NCBI GenBank assembly: GCA_027083355.1
Contig: JALWOY010000165.1
Location: 1-51,361 of the forward strand
Direction: 5' to 3'
Origin: Phycisphaerales bacterium
GTDB lineage: Bacteria > Planctomycetota > Phycisphaerae > Phycisphaerales > UBA1924
Length of the DNA stretch: 51,361 nucleotides
Shown: positions 1 through 8,831 of the stretch, one piece after another
Position numbering within the stretch: the stretch's first letter is position 1
How the letters are laid out: each line of letters opens with the position of its first letter
The notes under the pieces: generated by a model
The model's database searches: none
What the model saw: only the letters and a program-made list of their open reading frames with translations
Told to the model about the DNA's origin: nothing
Program-made: the position numbers and the translations under genes

Positions 1-57
1 GCTCAAGAGCCCCCGCACAGCGTGACAACCGTTCGCGTCGCGCGGGGGCTCTTGAGC
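1..57. repeat. Perfect 16-bp inverted repeat at the window edge
   Basis: Bases 1-16 are the exact reverse complement of bases 42-57, with a 25-nt spacer. The left arm contains the stop codon of the flavoprotein gene that ends at base 3. A perfect long palindrome exactly at the first base is typical of a fold-back artefact at a contig end, but a genuine terminator hairpin cannot be excluded from sequence alone. Confidence 0.8.
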
Positions 58-1088
58 AGCGAGGCCGTCGATCGGCAGAGGAGCGTCCGCCGCCAGCGGC
101 CCCTGCGGTACGTCGCCATCCATGCCCCCGACTCATACCGCCCACGCGCCGCGTCGAGCACAAAGGGCACGACGCGCTCGGCCGACTCAAGTGCCCATGT
201 CATGCCTTCTCCTGTAAAAGGTTCGATATACCCCGCCGCGTCCCCGAGCACGAAGACGCGTGCTTCCGCCTCGACCGCCGACCGGCGCCGCGTCAGCATC
301 GGCACCCCCCGAGTCGGGCCGAGCACGGCTTTGTCGATGTATGCGGCCCCGAGCGCGTGAAGCAGGGCCGGCAGGGGTGGACCACCGGACCGGTTCTGCG
401 CAAGCCATGCTGGCGACGCCGCCGCGGCGATGATCGCCCTGCCGTCATGCAGCGGGGCAACACCCGCGTACCCGGGGACACCGTGCATCATCGTCACGGC
501 ATCCCGCGGGCACACATCCGGGAGCCCCGATGCCACCGCACCCAACCCGACGAGCGACCCGGGCCGGGTGTGCCATGAAAAACCGGGGTGCGACCGCAAC
601 GCGTCTCCCTTCAATCCGTCCGCAACGAGCACGGCACGAGGCGTGATTGTCACCGGCATCGCTCCTTTGGTCCCAGCCGGGGAGAGCCTCACCCGACCGC
701 CGGGCTCCACACTCGCCCGCGTGCAATCACGGAATTCCACCCCCTCGGCGACACCGGCCTCGACGAGGTCTTGATCGAACAACGCGCGATCGACGACCCG
801 GTATTCCGGCAGAGGGATATCGAGTGTCCGACCCGAAACGCAAAGATGCAGCCGACCGACCCGCCGAGCCCCCCGCAAGGCCGGGATCGACGAGAGCCCG
901 TTCCGTGACACTACCTCGAACCCGGGCCCGGCAAGACACCCGCCGCAGACTTTGGACCTGGGAAACTTCGCTCGATCCACGAGCAGCACGTCCGGCCCGG
1001 CCCTCGCGAGCATCCGGGCGGCGAACGCCCCGGCCGGGCCGGCGCCGATGACCAGAACATCCGGCGATGTGCCCTTCAAACTCTGCAT
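3..1088 (-). CDS. Geranylgeranyl reductase-family FAD-dependent oxidoreductase
   Basis: This is a 361-residue flavoprotein of the geranylgeranyl reductase/halogenase-like group, expected to reduce or oxidise a lipid or polyketide-like substrate. The Rossmann motif VIGAGPAGAF lies at about residues 12-21, a CGGC motif follows near residue 48, and the second FAD motif GDAAGYIEPFTGEG is near residue 284. The ATG at 1088 was chosen because it places the Rossmann fold at the N-terminus; upstream in-frame sequence belongs to the methyltransferase in another frame. It overlaps the methyltransferase gene by 13 nt, so the two are translationally coupled. The last four codons and stop fall in the inverted repeat at the window edge, so the true C-terminus may differ. 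The substrate is unknown; pairing with a methyltransferase recalls type III polyketide loci. Confidence 0.85.
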   Translation of the reverse strand: MQSLKGTSPDVLVIGAGPAGAFAARMLARAGPDVLLVDRAKFPRSKVCGGCLAGPGFEVVSRNGLSSIPALRGARRVGRLHLCVSGRTLDIPLPEYRVVDRALFDQDLVEAGVAEGVEFRDCTRASVEPGGRVRLSPAGTKGAMPVTITPRAVLVADGLKGDALRSHPGFSWHTRPGSLVGLGAVASGLPDVCPRDAVTMMHGVPGYAGVAPLHDGRAIIAAAASPAWLAQNRSGGPPLPALLHALGAAYIDKAVLGPTRGVPMLTRRRSAVEAEARVFVLGDAAGYIEPFTGEGMTWALESAERVVPFVLDAARGRYESGAWMATYRRGRWRRTLLCRSTASLLKSPRATRTVVTLCGGS

Positions 1089-1774
1089 GTCAGCAGCATC
1101 CGTTCCGGCCAGACCCGCCTGATCCGAGCGTCGGTCATCCCCGCCCGGGAGGCCAACCCGGCGAGTTCCCCCGGGGTCATCGCCGCGCGGACCGAGAGGA
1201 GGGCGTCGGTATGCACGACCGCCGACCGCGTCACCACCCGCGACGCCACTGATGCAAGCAGATACCCCGTCCGCGAACGCACAAGATCCGTGATGCACAC
1301 GGCTGTCTTCGCGGTGTTCCGCATCTTTTCCAGCAACGAAACAATGTCCGGCTCGTCGAGGTGGTGCAGAAAAAGATGGCACATCACCACGTCGTACCCG
1401 CGCGGGATCTCCTCGGCGAGCACGTCGAGACACACGACCCCGATTTCCAGCCCGCGTGCCTCGGCACGCCGACGGATCTGGTCGCACGCGAACGCGCTGA
1501 TGTCGCTCGCCGCGAACCGCATCGGGAACCCCTGTTTTCGGGCCTTTGCAGCCAATGCAACAACGAGATCCCCCGAACCCGCGGCGAGATCGAGCACGCG
1601 GACCGGGCCGGGACGCGTGATTCGCCCGAGCGTGTTCCACACCGTGCGTTCGATCATCGACAGCCTGTTGAGCCGGGCGAGCCCCCGCAGCGCTCGTGCG
1701 TGCTCGTGTTGATCGATTTCCGGGTCGTCCATCCGTTCTGGTCGGCGGTCGCGTTGGAGAAGAAACTGGTGCAT
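1076..1774 (-). CDS. Class I SAM-dependent methyltransferase
   Basis: The 232-residue product has the Rossmann-like methyltransferase fold. Motif I, VLDLAAGSGDL, is at residues 60-70, an acidic residue (ASD) follows at the end of beta-2, and a CHLFLHHL segment matches the post-motif region. It would transfer a methyl group from S-adenosylmethionine to a small molecule. The ATG at 1774 lies 4 nt after the DUF819 stop. A GTG at 1786 and an internal ATG at 1732 are alternative starts, the latter giving an N-terminus MDDPEID. The 3' end overlaps the flavoprotein gene, so the two probably act in one pathway. The substrate cannot be read from the sequence. Confidence 0.85.
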   Translation of the reverse strand: MHQFLLQRDRRPERMDDPEIDQHEHARALRGLARLNRLSMIERTVWNTLGRITRPGPVRVLDLAAGSGDLVVALAAKARKQGFPMRFAASDISAFACDQIRRRAEARGLEIGVVCLDVLAEEIPRGYDVVMCHLFLHHLDEPDIVSLLEKMRNTAKTAVCITDLVRSRTGYLLASVASRVVTRSAVVHTDALLSVRAAMTPGELAGLASRAGMTDARIRRVWPERMLLTCRV

Positions 1775-1778
1775 GGCC

Positions 1779-3017
1779 TCACGCACCCGCGGCCCACTTC
1801 AACCCCCACATGCAGAGCAACCCGGCGTATGTCCCCAGCACATACCCCGCCACCGCGAGCAACACCCCGACGGGCGCCAGCGTCGGGTGGAAAGCCGACG
1901 CGACGATGGGCGCCGACGCCGCGCCACCGATGTTCGCCTGACTCCCGACCGCGACGAAGAAGATCGGCGCCCGGATCAGACGCCCGACGAGAAGCAGCAC
2001 GACGATATGCACGAGCATCCAGACGGCCCCGACCGCCAGCAGCCCCGCCGCGGCCGGGTTGGCGAACATCGTCGCGAAGTTTGCGTGCGCCCCGATCGCC
2101 GCAACGAGCAGGTACAGAAAGACCGAGCCGATCTTGGACGCACCGGCCCCGTCGTACCGTCTCGCACGCGTCATCGAGAGGACAACGCCCAGCGTCGTCA
2201 CCAGGATGAACTTCCATACCGTCGCCCCGAACACCGGCGCCACCGTGCCCAGCCAGGCACCGCCGCGGACCGCCGCCCACGTCCCCCCGAACGCGATCGC
2301 GAGCATCACGATGTAGTCCGTGAGTGTCGGGATGCGAGCGGTTTTTTCCTGGAACTCGGCCACCCGACGCTTGAGCTCCTCGATCGCCCCGGTGTCCGCC
2401 CCCGTCCAGTTGTCGATGGCCTGCTGTTTGCCCGCGAGGAACAGCAGCACACCCATCCAGACATTCGCCACCGCCACGTCCACGATCACCATCAGCCCCA
2501 TCATCTCCGGGGTGACTTCGGATATTTCGCCGAGCGCCACGAAGTTAGCCCCGCCGCCGATCCACGACCCCGAGAGCGCCGTGAACCCGCGCCAAGCGTC
2601 GTCGGGCAACGCCGCCGAACCCGGCAGCACCGAATTCACCAGAAACAACGCGATCGGTCCGCCGACGACAACACCCGCCGTCCCCGCGAGCAGCATGATC
2701 ACGGCCTTCGGCCCGAGCCGGGCGATACCGGGGAGATCCAACGCAAGAATCAGCAGCACCAACGAGGCGGGCAGCAGGTACGACTTGATCCACCCGTACA
2801 CCGCGGCGTCGTCGGGCAGTACCCCCGCCGTGGTCAGCGCTGTCGGAACGAAATAACAAAACACCAGCATCGGGATGATCGAGAAGAACTTCGAGCCCGC
2901 ACGCGTCGTGTTCGACCAGAACAGCACCGCGAGTACGATCAGCAGCACCGCGAGAACGCCCAGATCAGACGTCACGAGCGGCGCGGCTTTGTCTGCCTGT
3001 GCGAGCGTGGTCAGCAT
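1779..3017 (-). CDS. DUF819 family integral membrane protein
   Basis: This 412-residue, strongly hydrophobic protein has about ten to twelve predicted membrane spans. The glycine-rich segment GSWIGGGANFVALGE near residue 160 is characteristic of the DUF819 (YjcL-like) family. A second conserved GSQANIGGAASAP segment lies near residue 365. The family resembles symporters but has no settled substrate. A G-rich stretch a few nt before the ATG at 3017 may act as ribosome binding site. The gene leads a minus-strand unit with the methyltransferase and flavoprotein. It could export or import the product of those enzymes, which is inference from position only. Confidence 0.85.
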   Translation of the reverse strand: MLTTLAQADKAAPLVTSDLGVLAVLLIVLAVLFWSNTTRAGSKFFSIIPMLVFCYFVPTALTTAGVLPDDAAVYGWIKSYLLPASLVLLILALDLPGIARLGPKAVIMLLAGTAGVVVGGPIALFLVNSVLPGSAALPDDAWRGFTALSGSWIGGGANFVALGEISEVTPEMMGLMVIVDVAVANVWMGVLLFLAGKQQAIDNWTGADTGAIEELKRRVAEFQEKTARIPTLTDYIVMLAIAFGGTWAAVRGGAWLGTVAPVFGATVWKFILVTTLGVVLSMTRARRYDGAGASKIGSVFLYLLVAAIGAHANFATMFANPAAAGLLAVGAVWMLVHIVVLLLVGRLIRAPIFFVAVGSQANIGGAASAPIVASAFHPTLAPVGVLLAVAGYVLGTYAGLLCMWGLKWAAGA

Positions 3018-3162
3018 CGAATACCCCCCGGAATGGTGCGATGGTACACGGCAGTCCGGGGGGGTGTCAGCACGTGTCGATCGCCCCTCCCGCCGATGAC
3101 CCGGCCAATCCGGCTGAATCTGCCGAGTCGACGGCGTTCACCGATCGACGCGGTCGTGGGGC

Positions 3163-4743
3163 TTATACCCGCCGGCGTTCGCCGGGACCGGATTCCACCG
3201 AATAATTCGGGCTTTCCTTGGTGATCCGGATATCGTGCGGGTGGTTCTCGATCACCGTCGATGGGCTGACACGGACGAACACCGCCTCGGTCCGCAGGCG
3301 TTCGATGGTGTCGCACCCGCAATAGCCCATCGACGAGCGCAGACCCCCCGTCAACTGGTAGACATAATCGGCGAGCGGGCCGCGGTAGGGCACCAGCCCC
3401 TCGACGCCCTCGGGGACGAATTTCATGGTCGCCCGGCCCTCGTCGTCGAGTTTGTCCGACTGCGAATACCGGTCGGCGGACCCCGACATCATCGCCCCCT
3501 CGGACCCCATCCCGCGGTAGGCCTTGTACCGCCTCCCCGCCGAGATCACGAGTTCGCCCGGGCTTTCATCGAGCCCCGCAAGCAGCCCGCCCATCATCAC
3601 GCTCTCGGCCCCCGCCGCGATCGCCTTGGGGATGTCGCCCGACTGCCGGATGCCGCCGTCGGCGATCACCGGCACCCGCCGTCCGCCCGCCGCGGCGAAC
3701 GCCTCGACGCCCGCGACGGCGTCCATGACCGCGGTGATCTGGGGCACCCCCACGCCCGTCACCACGCGCGTCGTGCAGATCGAGCCGGGGCCGATACCCA
3801 CCTTCACCGCGTCGGCCCCCGCCTCGGCCAGATCACGCGCCCCCTCCGCCGTCGCCACGTTGCCCGCGATGACCTCGATATCCCACCGCTTCTTGATCTC
3901 GCGCACCGTGTCGAGCACGTTGCGGCTGTGCCCGTGGGCGGTGTCGACCACCAGCACGTCCGCCTCGGCCTCGATCAACGCCTCGACACGGTCGTACTGC
4001 CCCGGCCCGACTGCCGCACCGCACCGCAGCCGGCCCCGGTCGTCCGTGCAGGCGTTGGGGAACCGGGCCAGCCGCTCGATGTCGCGCATCGTGATCAGCC
4101 CGACGAGCCGGCCATCATCGCCCACGATCAGCAGCTTCTCGATCTTGTTGCGGTTGAGAATCCCCTCGGCCTCGGCGAGTGTCGTCCCCGGCGGGGCGGT
4201 GATCAGCCGACCCGAGGTCATCACGTCACGCACCGGTGTCGACTGGTCTACCACGAACTTCAGATCCCGCCGCGTCAGGATGCCGATCACCCGGCCCCCG
4301 TCGGCGCTGCGGACATCCTTCGACCCGTTCTCCGTCACCGGGAAACCCGAGACGCGGTGTGTCCGCATCAACTCGCGTGCCCGCCCCACCGTGTCGTCCG
4401 GCCCGAGCGTGACCGGGTCGGTGATGATCCCGTTGGCCGATCGTTTGACCTTGGCGACTTCGCGGGCCTGTTCACCGGCGGTCATGTTTTTGTGGATGAT
4501 CCCGATACCGCCCTCGAGCGCGAGCGCGATAGCCAGCTCGGATTCCGTCACCGTGTCCATCGGGGCCGACACGAGCGGGATGTTCAGCCGGATCCCCACG
4601 GTCAGTCGTGTCGAGGTATCCGCGTCGGCGGGCAGCACCTCGCTCCGCCGCGGCACCAGCAGCACATCGTCAAACGTGATCGCGTCGGCAACGATCCTGT
4701 CCCGGCCCGTGGGCATGCCCCCGTCGAGTCTCTGTTTTGCCAT
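3163..4743 (-). CDS. guaB: Inosine-5'-monophosphate dehydrogenase
   Basis: The 526-residue enzyme oxidises IMP to XMP with NAD+, the committed step of GMP synthesis, in the cytosol. The N-terminus [15 protein letters not shown] and the substrate loop [15 protein letters not shown], with its catalytic Cys near residue 321, are diagnostic. A tandem CBS pair occupies roughly residues 105-230, between the first beta-strands and the rest of the TIM barrel. The flap contains [10 protein letters not shown]. It is slightly longer than the usual 485-500 residues because of short additions at both ends. No Shine-Dalgarno precedes the ATG; instead a promoter-like TTGACG-17-GACACT ends 5 nt before it. 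No guaA is nearby. Confidence 0.97.
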   Translation of the reverse strand: MAKQRLDGGMPTGRDRIVADAITFDDVLLVPRRSEVLPADADTSTRLTVGIRLNIPLVSAPMDTVTESELAIALALEGGIGIIHKNMTAGEQAREVAKVKRSANGIITDPVTLGPDDTVGRARELMRTHRVSGFPVTENGSKDVRSADGGRVIGILTRRDLKFVVDQSTPVRDVMTSGRLITAPPGTTLAEAEGILNRNKIEKLLIVGDDGRLVGLITMRDIERLARFPNACTDDRGRLRCGAAVGPGQYDRVEALIEAEADVLVVDTAHGHSRNVLDTVREIKKRWDIEVIAGNVATAEGARDLAEAGADAVKVGIGPGSICTTRVVTGVGVPQITAVMDAVAGVEAFAAAGGRRVPVIADGGIRQSGDIPKAIAAGAESVMMGGLLAGLDESPGELVISAGRRYKAYRGMGSEGAMMSGSADRYSQSDKLDDEGRATMKFVPEGVEGLVPYRGPLADYVYQLTGGLRSSMGYCGCDTIERLRTEAVFVRVSPSTVIENHPHDIRITKESPNYSVESGPGERRRV

Positions 4744-4748
4744 GAAAC

Positions 4749-4777
4749 AGTGTCACCCCCCCACCCCCGTTCGTCAA
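4749..4777 (-). promoter_or_regulatory. Putative guaB promoter, leaderless type
   Basis: On the minus strand TTGACG (4772-4777) is followed after 17 nt by GACACT (4749-4754), which ends 5 nt before the guaB ATG. The -35 matches five of six consensus bases and the -10 three of six. Transcription would begin within a base or two of the start codon. Confidence 0.45.
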
Positions 4778-4845
4778 GCCGACGCACCCGGAACCCACGC
4801 CTCCCGCCGCGGCTACGCTCGATATGCCACGGACGGAGCCAACGC

Positions 4846-6903
4846 ATGGAACAGAACATCCCCTCGTGCCCGCATGATCTGACCGACCCCGGAGCCAGGC
4901 CGCTCTGGTCCGAATGGCTCCTGACCAACGGCATCGGGGGGTACGCCATGGGCACCCCCGCCGGCGTCAACACCCGCCGGTATCACGGCCTGCTCGTCGC
5001 CGCCATGAACCCCCCGGTCGACCGCGTCGTCGCCCTGAGCGCCGTCGCCGACACCGTCACGGTCAACCCCGGCGGGCCGGGTGAACGGGCGGTGACGCTC
5101 ACCCCGTTCCATTTCGCGGGTGCCCCCGATCGACCGATCAACACGCCCGTCCCGTGCCGGTTCGACAAGTCGGCCGAGTGCACATGGGTCTTCTCGATCG
5201 CCACACCTTCGGGCCTGTGCACCGTCACCCGGAATCTGCACCTGTACGACCGCCGCAACGCCGCGGCTTTGACCTACCGCATCGAAACGCCCGGGCCCGT
5301 TCGGCTCACGCTTAGGCCGCTCACCGCCCTGCGCGATTTCCACGAGCTGCTCCGCGGCGACGAGATCGCCGCGCGATATCAGGCACGACCCGTCGAGGGC
5401 GGGGTGATGTGCGTCACCCGGCACGCCGGCGTGCATCTCGCCTCTCGCACGGGCCGATACCGGCATGATCCCGACATCTGGCACGACGCCGAGTATGTCT
5501 GGGACGCCCGCCGGGGCCAGGAATCCACCGAGGACCTGTTCAGCCCCGGCGAGTTCGTTTTTGAGCGGACGGAGGATTCCCCCGGCGAGCTTTCCGCGGT
5601 TCTCCACGCCTCGATCGACGCCATGCCGCCGGGACCCATCGAGTGGGACCGGGCCGAGCGCGTCGAGCGAGTCGGTCGGCACATCTCCCATGCGCTTTCC
5701 AGAGCACCGGATGCCGACCCGCGAACCCGAGACCGGCTCGCCCGGCTCGTCTCCGCCGCGGACGATTTCGTCGTCCAGCGCGGCCCGAAAGAAAAGGGCC
5801 ACCGTTCCGTCATCGCCGGCTACCCGTGGTTCACCGACTGGGGCCGCGACACGATGATCTCGCTGCCGGGGTTGATGCTCGCCACGGGCCGATTCGATGA
5901 GGCCCTCTCGACGCTCTCCGTCTTCGCCGAGCACCGCCGGCGGGGGTTGATCCCCAACCGATTCGACGACCGCGACGGCCCGGCCCACTACAACACCGTC
6001 GACGCCCCGCTCTGGTTCCTCCACGCCGCCGCCGAATATCGAAGGATCACGGGCGATCACGCGGGCTACATGAACAAACTCGCCCCCGCCTGCACCGACA
6101 TCATCGACGCCTACCGCGTCGGTACCGATTACAACATCCGCATGGACACCGACGCCCTCATCACCGCGGGCGACGAGGACACGCAACTGACATGGATGGA
6201 CGCCCGACGCGACGGGGTCACGTTCACCCCGAGGCACGGCAAGGCCGTCGAGATCAACGCCCTCTGGCATCACGGCCTGCTCGCCACCGCCGACGCCGTC
6301 GAGGACGACTTCCACCGGCGCGCCGGTGAGATGCGTGAGATCGCCGGGCAAGCCGCCGACTCGTTCCGTGGTGCTTTCGTCCGCCCCGACGGTCTGGGGC
6401 TGTTCGACCGCCTCGAACCCGGGGCCGACGGCTCATGGAACCCGATCCCCGAGATCCGCCCCAACCAGATCTTCGCCGTCAGCCTGCCGCGTTCGCCGCT
6501 CGACGCGGCCCAGAAACGGGCCGTCGTCGCCGTCGTGCGTGATCGGCTGCTCACCCCGATGGGGCTTCGGACGCTCGACCCCGCCGACCCCGGCTACATC
6601 GGTCGATATGAGGGCGACATGTTCCAGCGCGACCGGGCCTACCACAACGGCACCGTCTGGCCCTGGCTCATCGGGCCGTATGCCGACGCGCTGCTCGAGA
6701 TCGGCGCCCCCCGCGCGGACTTGCTCGCCGCCCTTGAGCCATTGCTCGGATACCTCTCCTGCCCGGGTCTGGGCCAACTGCCAGAGATCTTCGACGGGGA
6801 CGACGCGCCCGGCGCCCCCCGACGCGCCGACGGCTGCCCCGCTCAGGCATGGTCGGTCGCCGTGGTCCTTCGGGTGCTCGCGTCCATCCACGCGCCCGCG
6901 TGA
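4846..6903 (+). CDS. Glycogen debranching enzyme (amylo-alpha-1,6-glucosidase family)
   Basis: The 685-residue protein has the two-domain layout of bacterial/archaeal glycogen debranching enzymes. The N-terminal beta-domain, about residues 1-230, starts with [24 protein letters not shown]. The C-terminal (alpha/alpha)6 domain contains [12 protein letters not shown] near residue 325 and the [13 protein letters not shown] segment near residue 605. It hydrolyses alpha-1,6 branch points in glycogen or limit dextrins in the cytosol, and no signal peptide is present. The ATG at 4846 has a GGAG 7 nt upstream. A much longer in-frame upstream extension runs antisense to guaB and is rejected. With the amylase and GH31 enzyme nearby it completes alpha-glucan use. 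Confidence 0.93.
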   Translation: MEQNIPSCPHDLTDPGARPLWSEWLLTNGIGGYAMGTPAGVNTRRYHGLLVAAMNPPVDRVVALSAVADTVTVNPGGPGERAVTLTPFHFAGAPDRPINTPVPCRFDKSAECTWVFSIATPSGLCTVTRNLHLYDRRNAAALTYRIETPGPVRLTLRPLTALRDFHELLRGDEIAARYQARPVEGGVMCVTRHAGVHLASRTGRYRHDPDIWHDAEYVWDARRGQESTEDLFSPGEFVFERTEDSPGELSAVLHASIDAMPPGPIEWDRAERVERVGRHISHALSRAPDADPRTRDRLARLVSAADDFVVQRGPKEKGHRSVIAGYPWFTDWGRDTMISLPGLMLATGRFDEALSTLSVFAEHRRRGLIPNRFDDRDGPAHYNTVDAPLWFLHAAAEYRRITGDHAGYMNKLAPACTDIIDAYRVGTDYNIRMDTDALITAGDEDTQLTWMDARRDGVTFTPRHGKAVEINALWHHGLLATADAVEDDFHRRAGEMREIAGQAADSFRGAFVRPDGLGLFDRLEPGADGSWNPIPEIRPNQIFAVSLPRSPLDAAQKRAVVAVVRDRLLTPMGLRTLDPADPGYIGRYEGDMFQRDRAYHNGTVWPWLIGPYADALLEIGAPRADLLAALEPLLGYLSCPGLGQLPEIFDGDDAPGAPRRADGCPAQAWSVAVVLRVLASIHAPA

Positions 6904-7017
6904 TCGAACCCGGCCCGATTCACGCTACACGAGCCGGCAAAGCAGCACCGACAACGCTCCCCGCCGCGAAAACGGCTTGGTTCCATCCGTCGATCGATAT
7001 CGCCCAAGGCCCCGGGG

Positions 7018-7464
7018 TCAGATCCCCTTCGCCCGGCTGTGCCGAGCGATTCGGAGGCGGACACGCGCACGCTCGCGCGCCCGGCGGATACGGTCGGCCT
7101 CGAACCCACGATCGGGAGCGTCCGGGTCCGGCTGCAATCGCTCGGCCTCGTCCAGCTCCTTCTGTGCGTCGCTCTCGGCGATCGTCTCGGCGGCCTGCGC
7201 GTGCTCGGCGAGGATGATCAACTCGCCGTCGGACATCTGCACGAAGCCGCTGTCGATGAAGAACGACCGATCGGCGCCGCCGTGGGTCGATGCCGGGAAA
7301 TGCAGCTTCAACTCGCCGATGCCCAGCTTCGCCACGATCGGGGCCCGGCCGTGCTGGAAGCCCATCAATCCGTCCCACAGCGGGACGTTGGCGTATTCCA
7401 CGGGCTCGTCGAGCAGGCTCTCGGCGGGGGTCACGACGCGGCATCGGAAGGTTCTGTCAGACAC
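7018..7464 (-). CDS. atpC: ATP synthase F1 subunit epsilon
   Basis: The 148-residue product matches F1 epsilon. An N-terminal beta-sandwich carries CRVVTPAESLLD and GFQHGRAPIVAKLGIGEL, followed by an Arg-rich helical hairpin at the C-terminus. It joins the central stalk and modulates ATP hydrolysis. The start is a GTG at 7464 with a strong AGGAG seven nt upstream. It stands alone between plus-strand genes and no other atp gene lies in the window, whereas atpC usually follows atpD. The subunit is slightly longer than the typical 130-140 residues because the C-terminal helices are extended with acidic and Arg-rich stretches. Confidence 0.93.
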   Translation of the reverse strand: MSDRTFRCRVVTPAESLLDEPVEYANVPLWDGLMGFQHGRAPIVAKLGIGELKLHFPASTHGGADRSFFIDSGFVQMSDGELIILAEHAQAAETIAESDAQKELDEAERLQPDPDAPDRGFEADRIRRARERARVRLRIARHSRAKGI

Positions 7465-7514
7465 GGCTGGCTCCTCGAAATTCGGGCACGATCATAGCCC
7501 CCCACCCCGCGCCG

Positions 7515-7520
7515 TACCCT
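7515..7520 (+). promoter_or_regulatory. Putative -10 box of the FecCD gene, leaderless type
   Basis: TACCCT ends exactly 6 nt before the ATG at 7527. No Shine-Dalgarno is present and no convincing -35 is visible. It fits the spacing seen at several other starts in the window. Confidence 0.3.
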
Positions 7521-7526
7521 GCTGCG

Positions 7527-8501
7527 ATGCCCCCGAGACCCCGCGCCACTCTGCTCGTGCTCGTCCTGCTGCTCGCCGGCGTCGCGGCGCTGCGGCTGCT
7601 CGTCGGCGGGGACACGATCGCGTGGCCCGGATCGCCCGAGATCCTCGACCTCCGCCTCGACCGCCTGCTCGGGGCCGCCGTCGTCGGTGGGGCCCTCGCG
7701 CTCGGCGGGGTCCTCCTCCAGACCCTCCTGCGCAATCCCCTCGCCTCGCCCGACCTGATCGGGCTGGCCCCCGGCGCGGGCTTCGGCGTCATGCTCGCGA
7801 CCTATCTCCACTACCTCGCCACCGGCGAACTCACCCGATGGGCGGGCGCCTCCGCCCCGGCGTTGGCGGGTGCCCTGGCCGCTCTCGGCGTGGTCTACCT
7901 CATCAGCCAGCGGCGCGGGCTGATCGACCCGGCCGCGATGGTGCTCGTGGGCGTGATCGTCGGGCTGGTCTTCGCCGCGGGCACGATGTTCCTGCAATAC
8001 CAGATGCCGGACCGGGGCCAGTCGGCCGTGCGGTGGCTGATGGGGTCAATCTCCGACGAAACGACGGACGCGCAACGGGGCGTGGTCGGCGGGGTGCTGC
8101 TTTTCACACTGCTGTCGGTGGTCGTGCAGGGAAACCGACTCGACGCGATGGCGATGCACGACGACGAGGCGCGGTCCGTCGGGCTGCGTGTCGGGTGGAT
8201 CCGCATGTTCCTGTTCGTCGCGTCCGGGCTGCTCGCGGCCGGGTCGGTGATGCTCGCCGGCCCGATCGGGTTCGTCGGGCTGATCGCCCCCCACGCGGCC
8301 CGGCTGACCGGCGGGCCCCGCCACCGGATGCTGGCCGTCAACGCGACCCTCGCCGGGGCGGTGCTGCTCGTCGCGGCGGACACACTCGTCAAGGCGATCA
8401 ACCTCGGCGGGGGTCGGTTGCCGGTGGGCGTGCTGACGGCGGCGCTCGGTGGACCGTTCTTTCTTGTGCTGCTGGTGTCACGCAGGGGCGGAACGGTCTG
8501 A
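7527..8501 (+). CDS. FecCD-family iron/metal-chelate ABC transporter permease
   Basis: The 324-residue protein is a BtuC/FecCD-type permease with about nine to ten membrane spans. The segment LLQTLLRNPLASPDLIGLAPGAGFG near residue 70 and the C-terminal GPIGFVGLIAPHAAR loop that contacts the ATPase are family signatures. It would move iron-siderophore, heme or cobalamin across the inner membrane with a binding protein and an ATPase. Neither partner is encoded beside it: the upstream gene is atpC on the other strand and downstream is a repeat region. No Shine-Dalgarno is visible; a TACCCT box 6 nt upstream suggests a leaderless message. Confidence 0.9.
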   Translation: MPPRPRATLLVLVLLLAGVAALRLLVGGDTIAWPGSPEILDLRLDRLLGAAVVGGALALGGVLLQTLLRNPLASPDLIGLAPGAGFGVMLATYLHYLATGELTRWAGASAPALAGALAALGVVYLISQRRGLIDPAAMVLVGVIVGLVFAAGTMFLQYQMPDRGQSAVRWLMGSISDETTDAQRGVVGGVLLFTLLSVVVQGNRLDAMAMHDDEARSVGLRVGWIRMFLFVASGLLAAGSVMLAGPIGFVGLIAPHAARLTGGPRHRMLAVNATLAGAVLLVAADTLVKAINLGGGRLPVGVLTAALGGPFFLVLLVSRRGGTV

Positions 8502-8831
8502 GTCTTTGTTCAGGCAAGAGTACTCGAGTGTGTTGCCGGTCGTTTCACCGGGAATCGTGCGATTCCGAAGGCTTGTTCGGAGGAAAGCCCTCGCTTCCGC
8601 TCGGGCCTCCTTTCGTGCAGCGAACTCAGCGCAAGGAGGCCCGAGCGGGAGCGATGGCTCGATGTCATCTGTGATCCCCCGTGCCCATGGCCTCGTGCGA
8701 AATCTTGTTCTGTGTGGCACGGCCATCTTGGCCGTGTGAAATGGCTGTGTGTCGCAAGTGTGCCCAAGACACGGCTCACAGAGCCGTGGCACAAGCCGGA
8801 ACATGATGATGCACGACGCCCTATTCAGCCA
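8502..8831. repeat. Repeat-filled convergent intergenic region
   Basis: This 330-nt gap separates the convergent FecCD and amylase genes and contains no credible gene. It holds two head-to-head copies of the GCCC-GA-GC hairpin repeat (8587-8606 minus, 8639-8658 plus). Their extended arms 8592-8612 and 8633-8653 pair with one mismatch and could end transcription from both sides. It also holds two CACGGC hairpins at 8718-8736 and 8770-8788. Confidence 0.85.
8718..8788. repeat. Inverted pair of CACGGC-stem hairpins
   Basis: Two 8-bp stems with 3-nt loops occur: CACGGCCA-TCT-TGGCCGTG at 8718-8736 and CACGGCTC-ACA-GAGCCGTG at 8770-8788. A TGGCAC flank precedes the first and its reverse-complement-like GTGGCAC follows the second, so the pair is arranged as inverted copies with terminal inverted flanks. 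No coding sequence lies between them. Confidence 0.75.

Noticed and set aside
3235-4845. Long in-frame upstream extension of the debranching enzyme gene
   Set aside because: It runs antisense to guaB, is full of His/Arg/Asp typical of a shadow frame, and the family N-terminus begins at 4846 with a ribosome site.
4813-6351. Long minus-strand open frame opposite the debranching enzyme
   Set aside because: Low-complexity Gly/Val/Asp composition of an antisense frame in GC-rich DNA; the plus-strand product is a clear enzyme.
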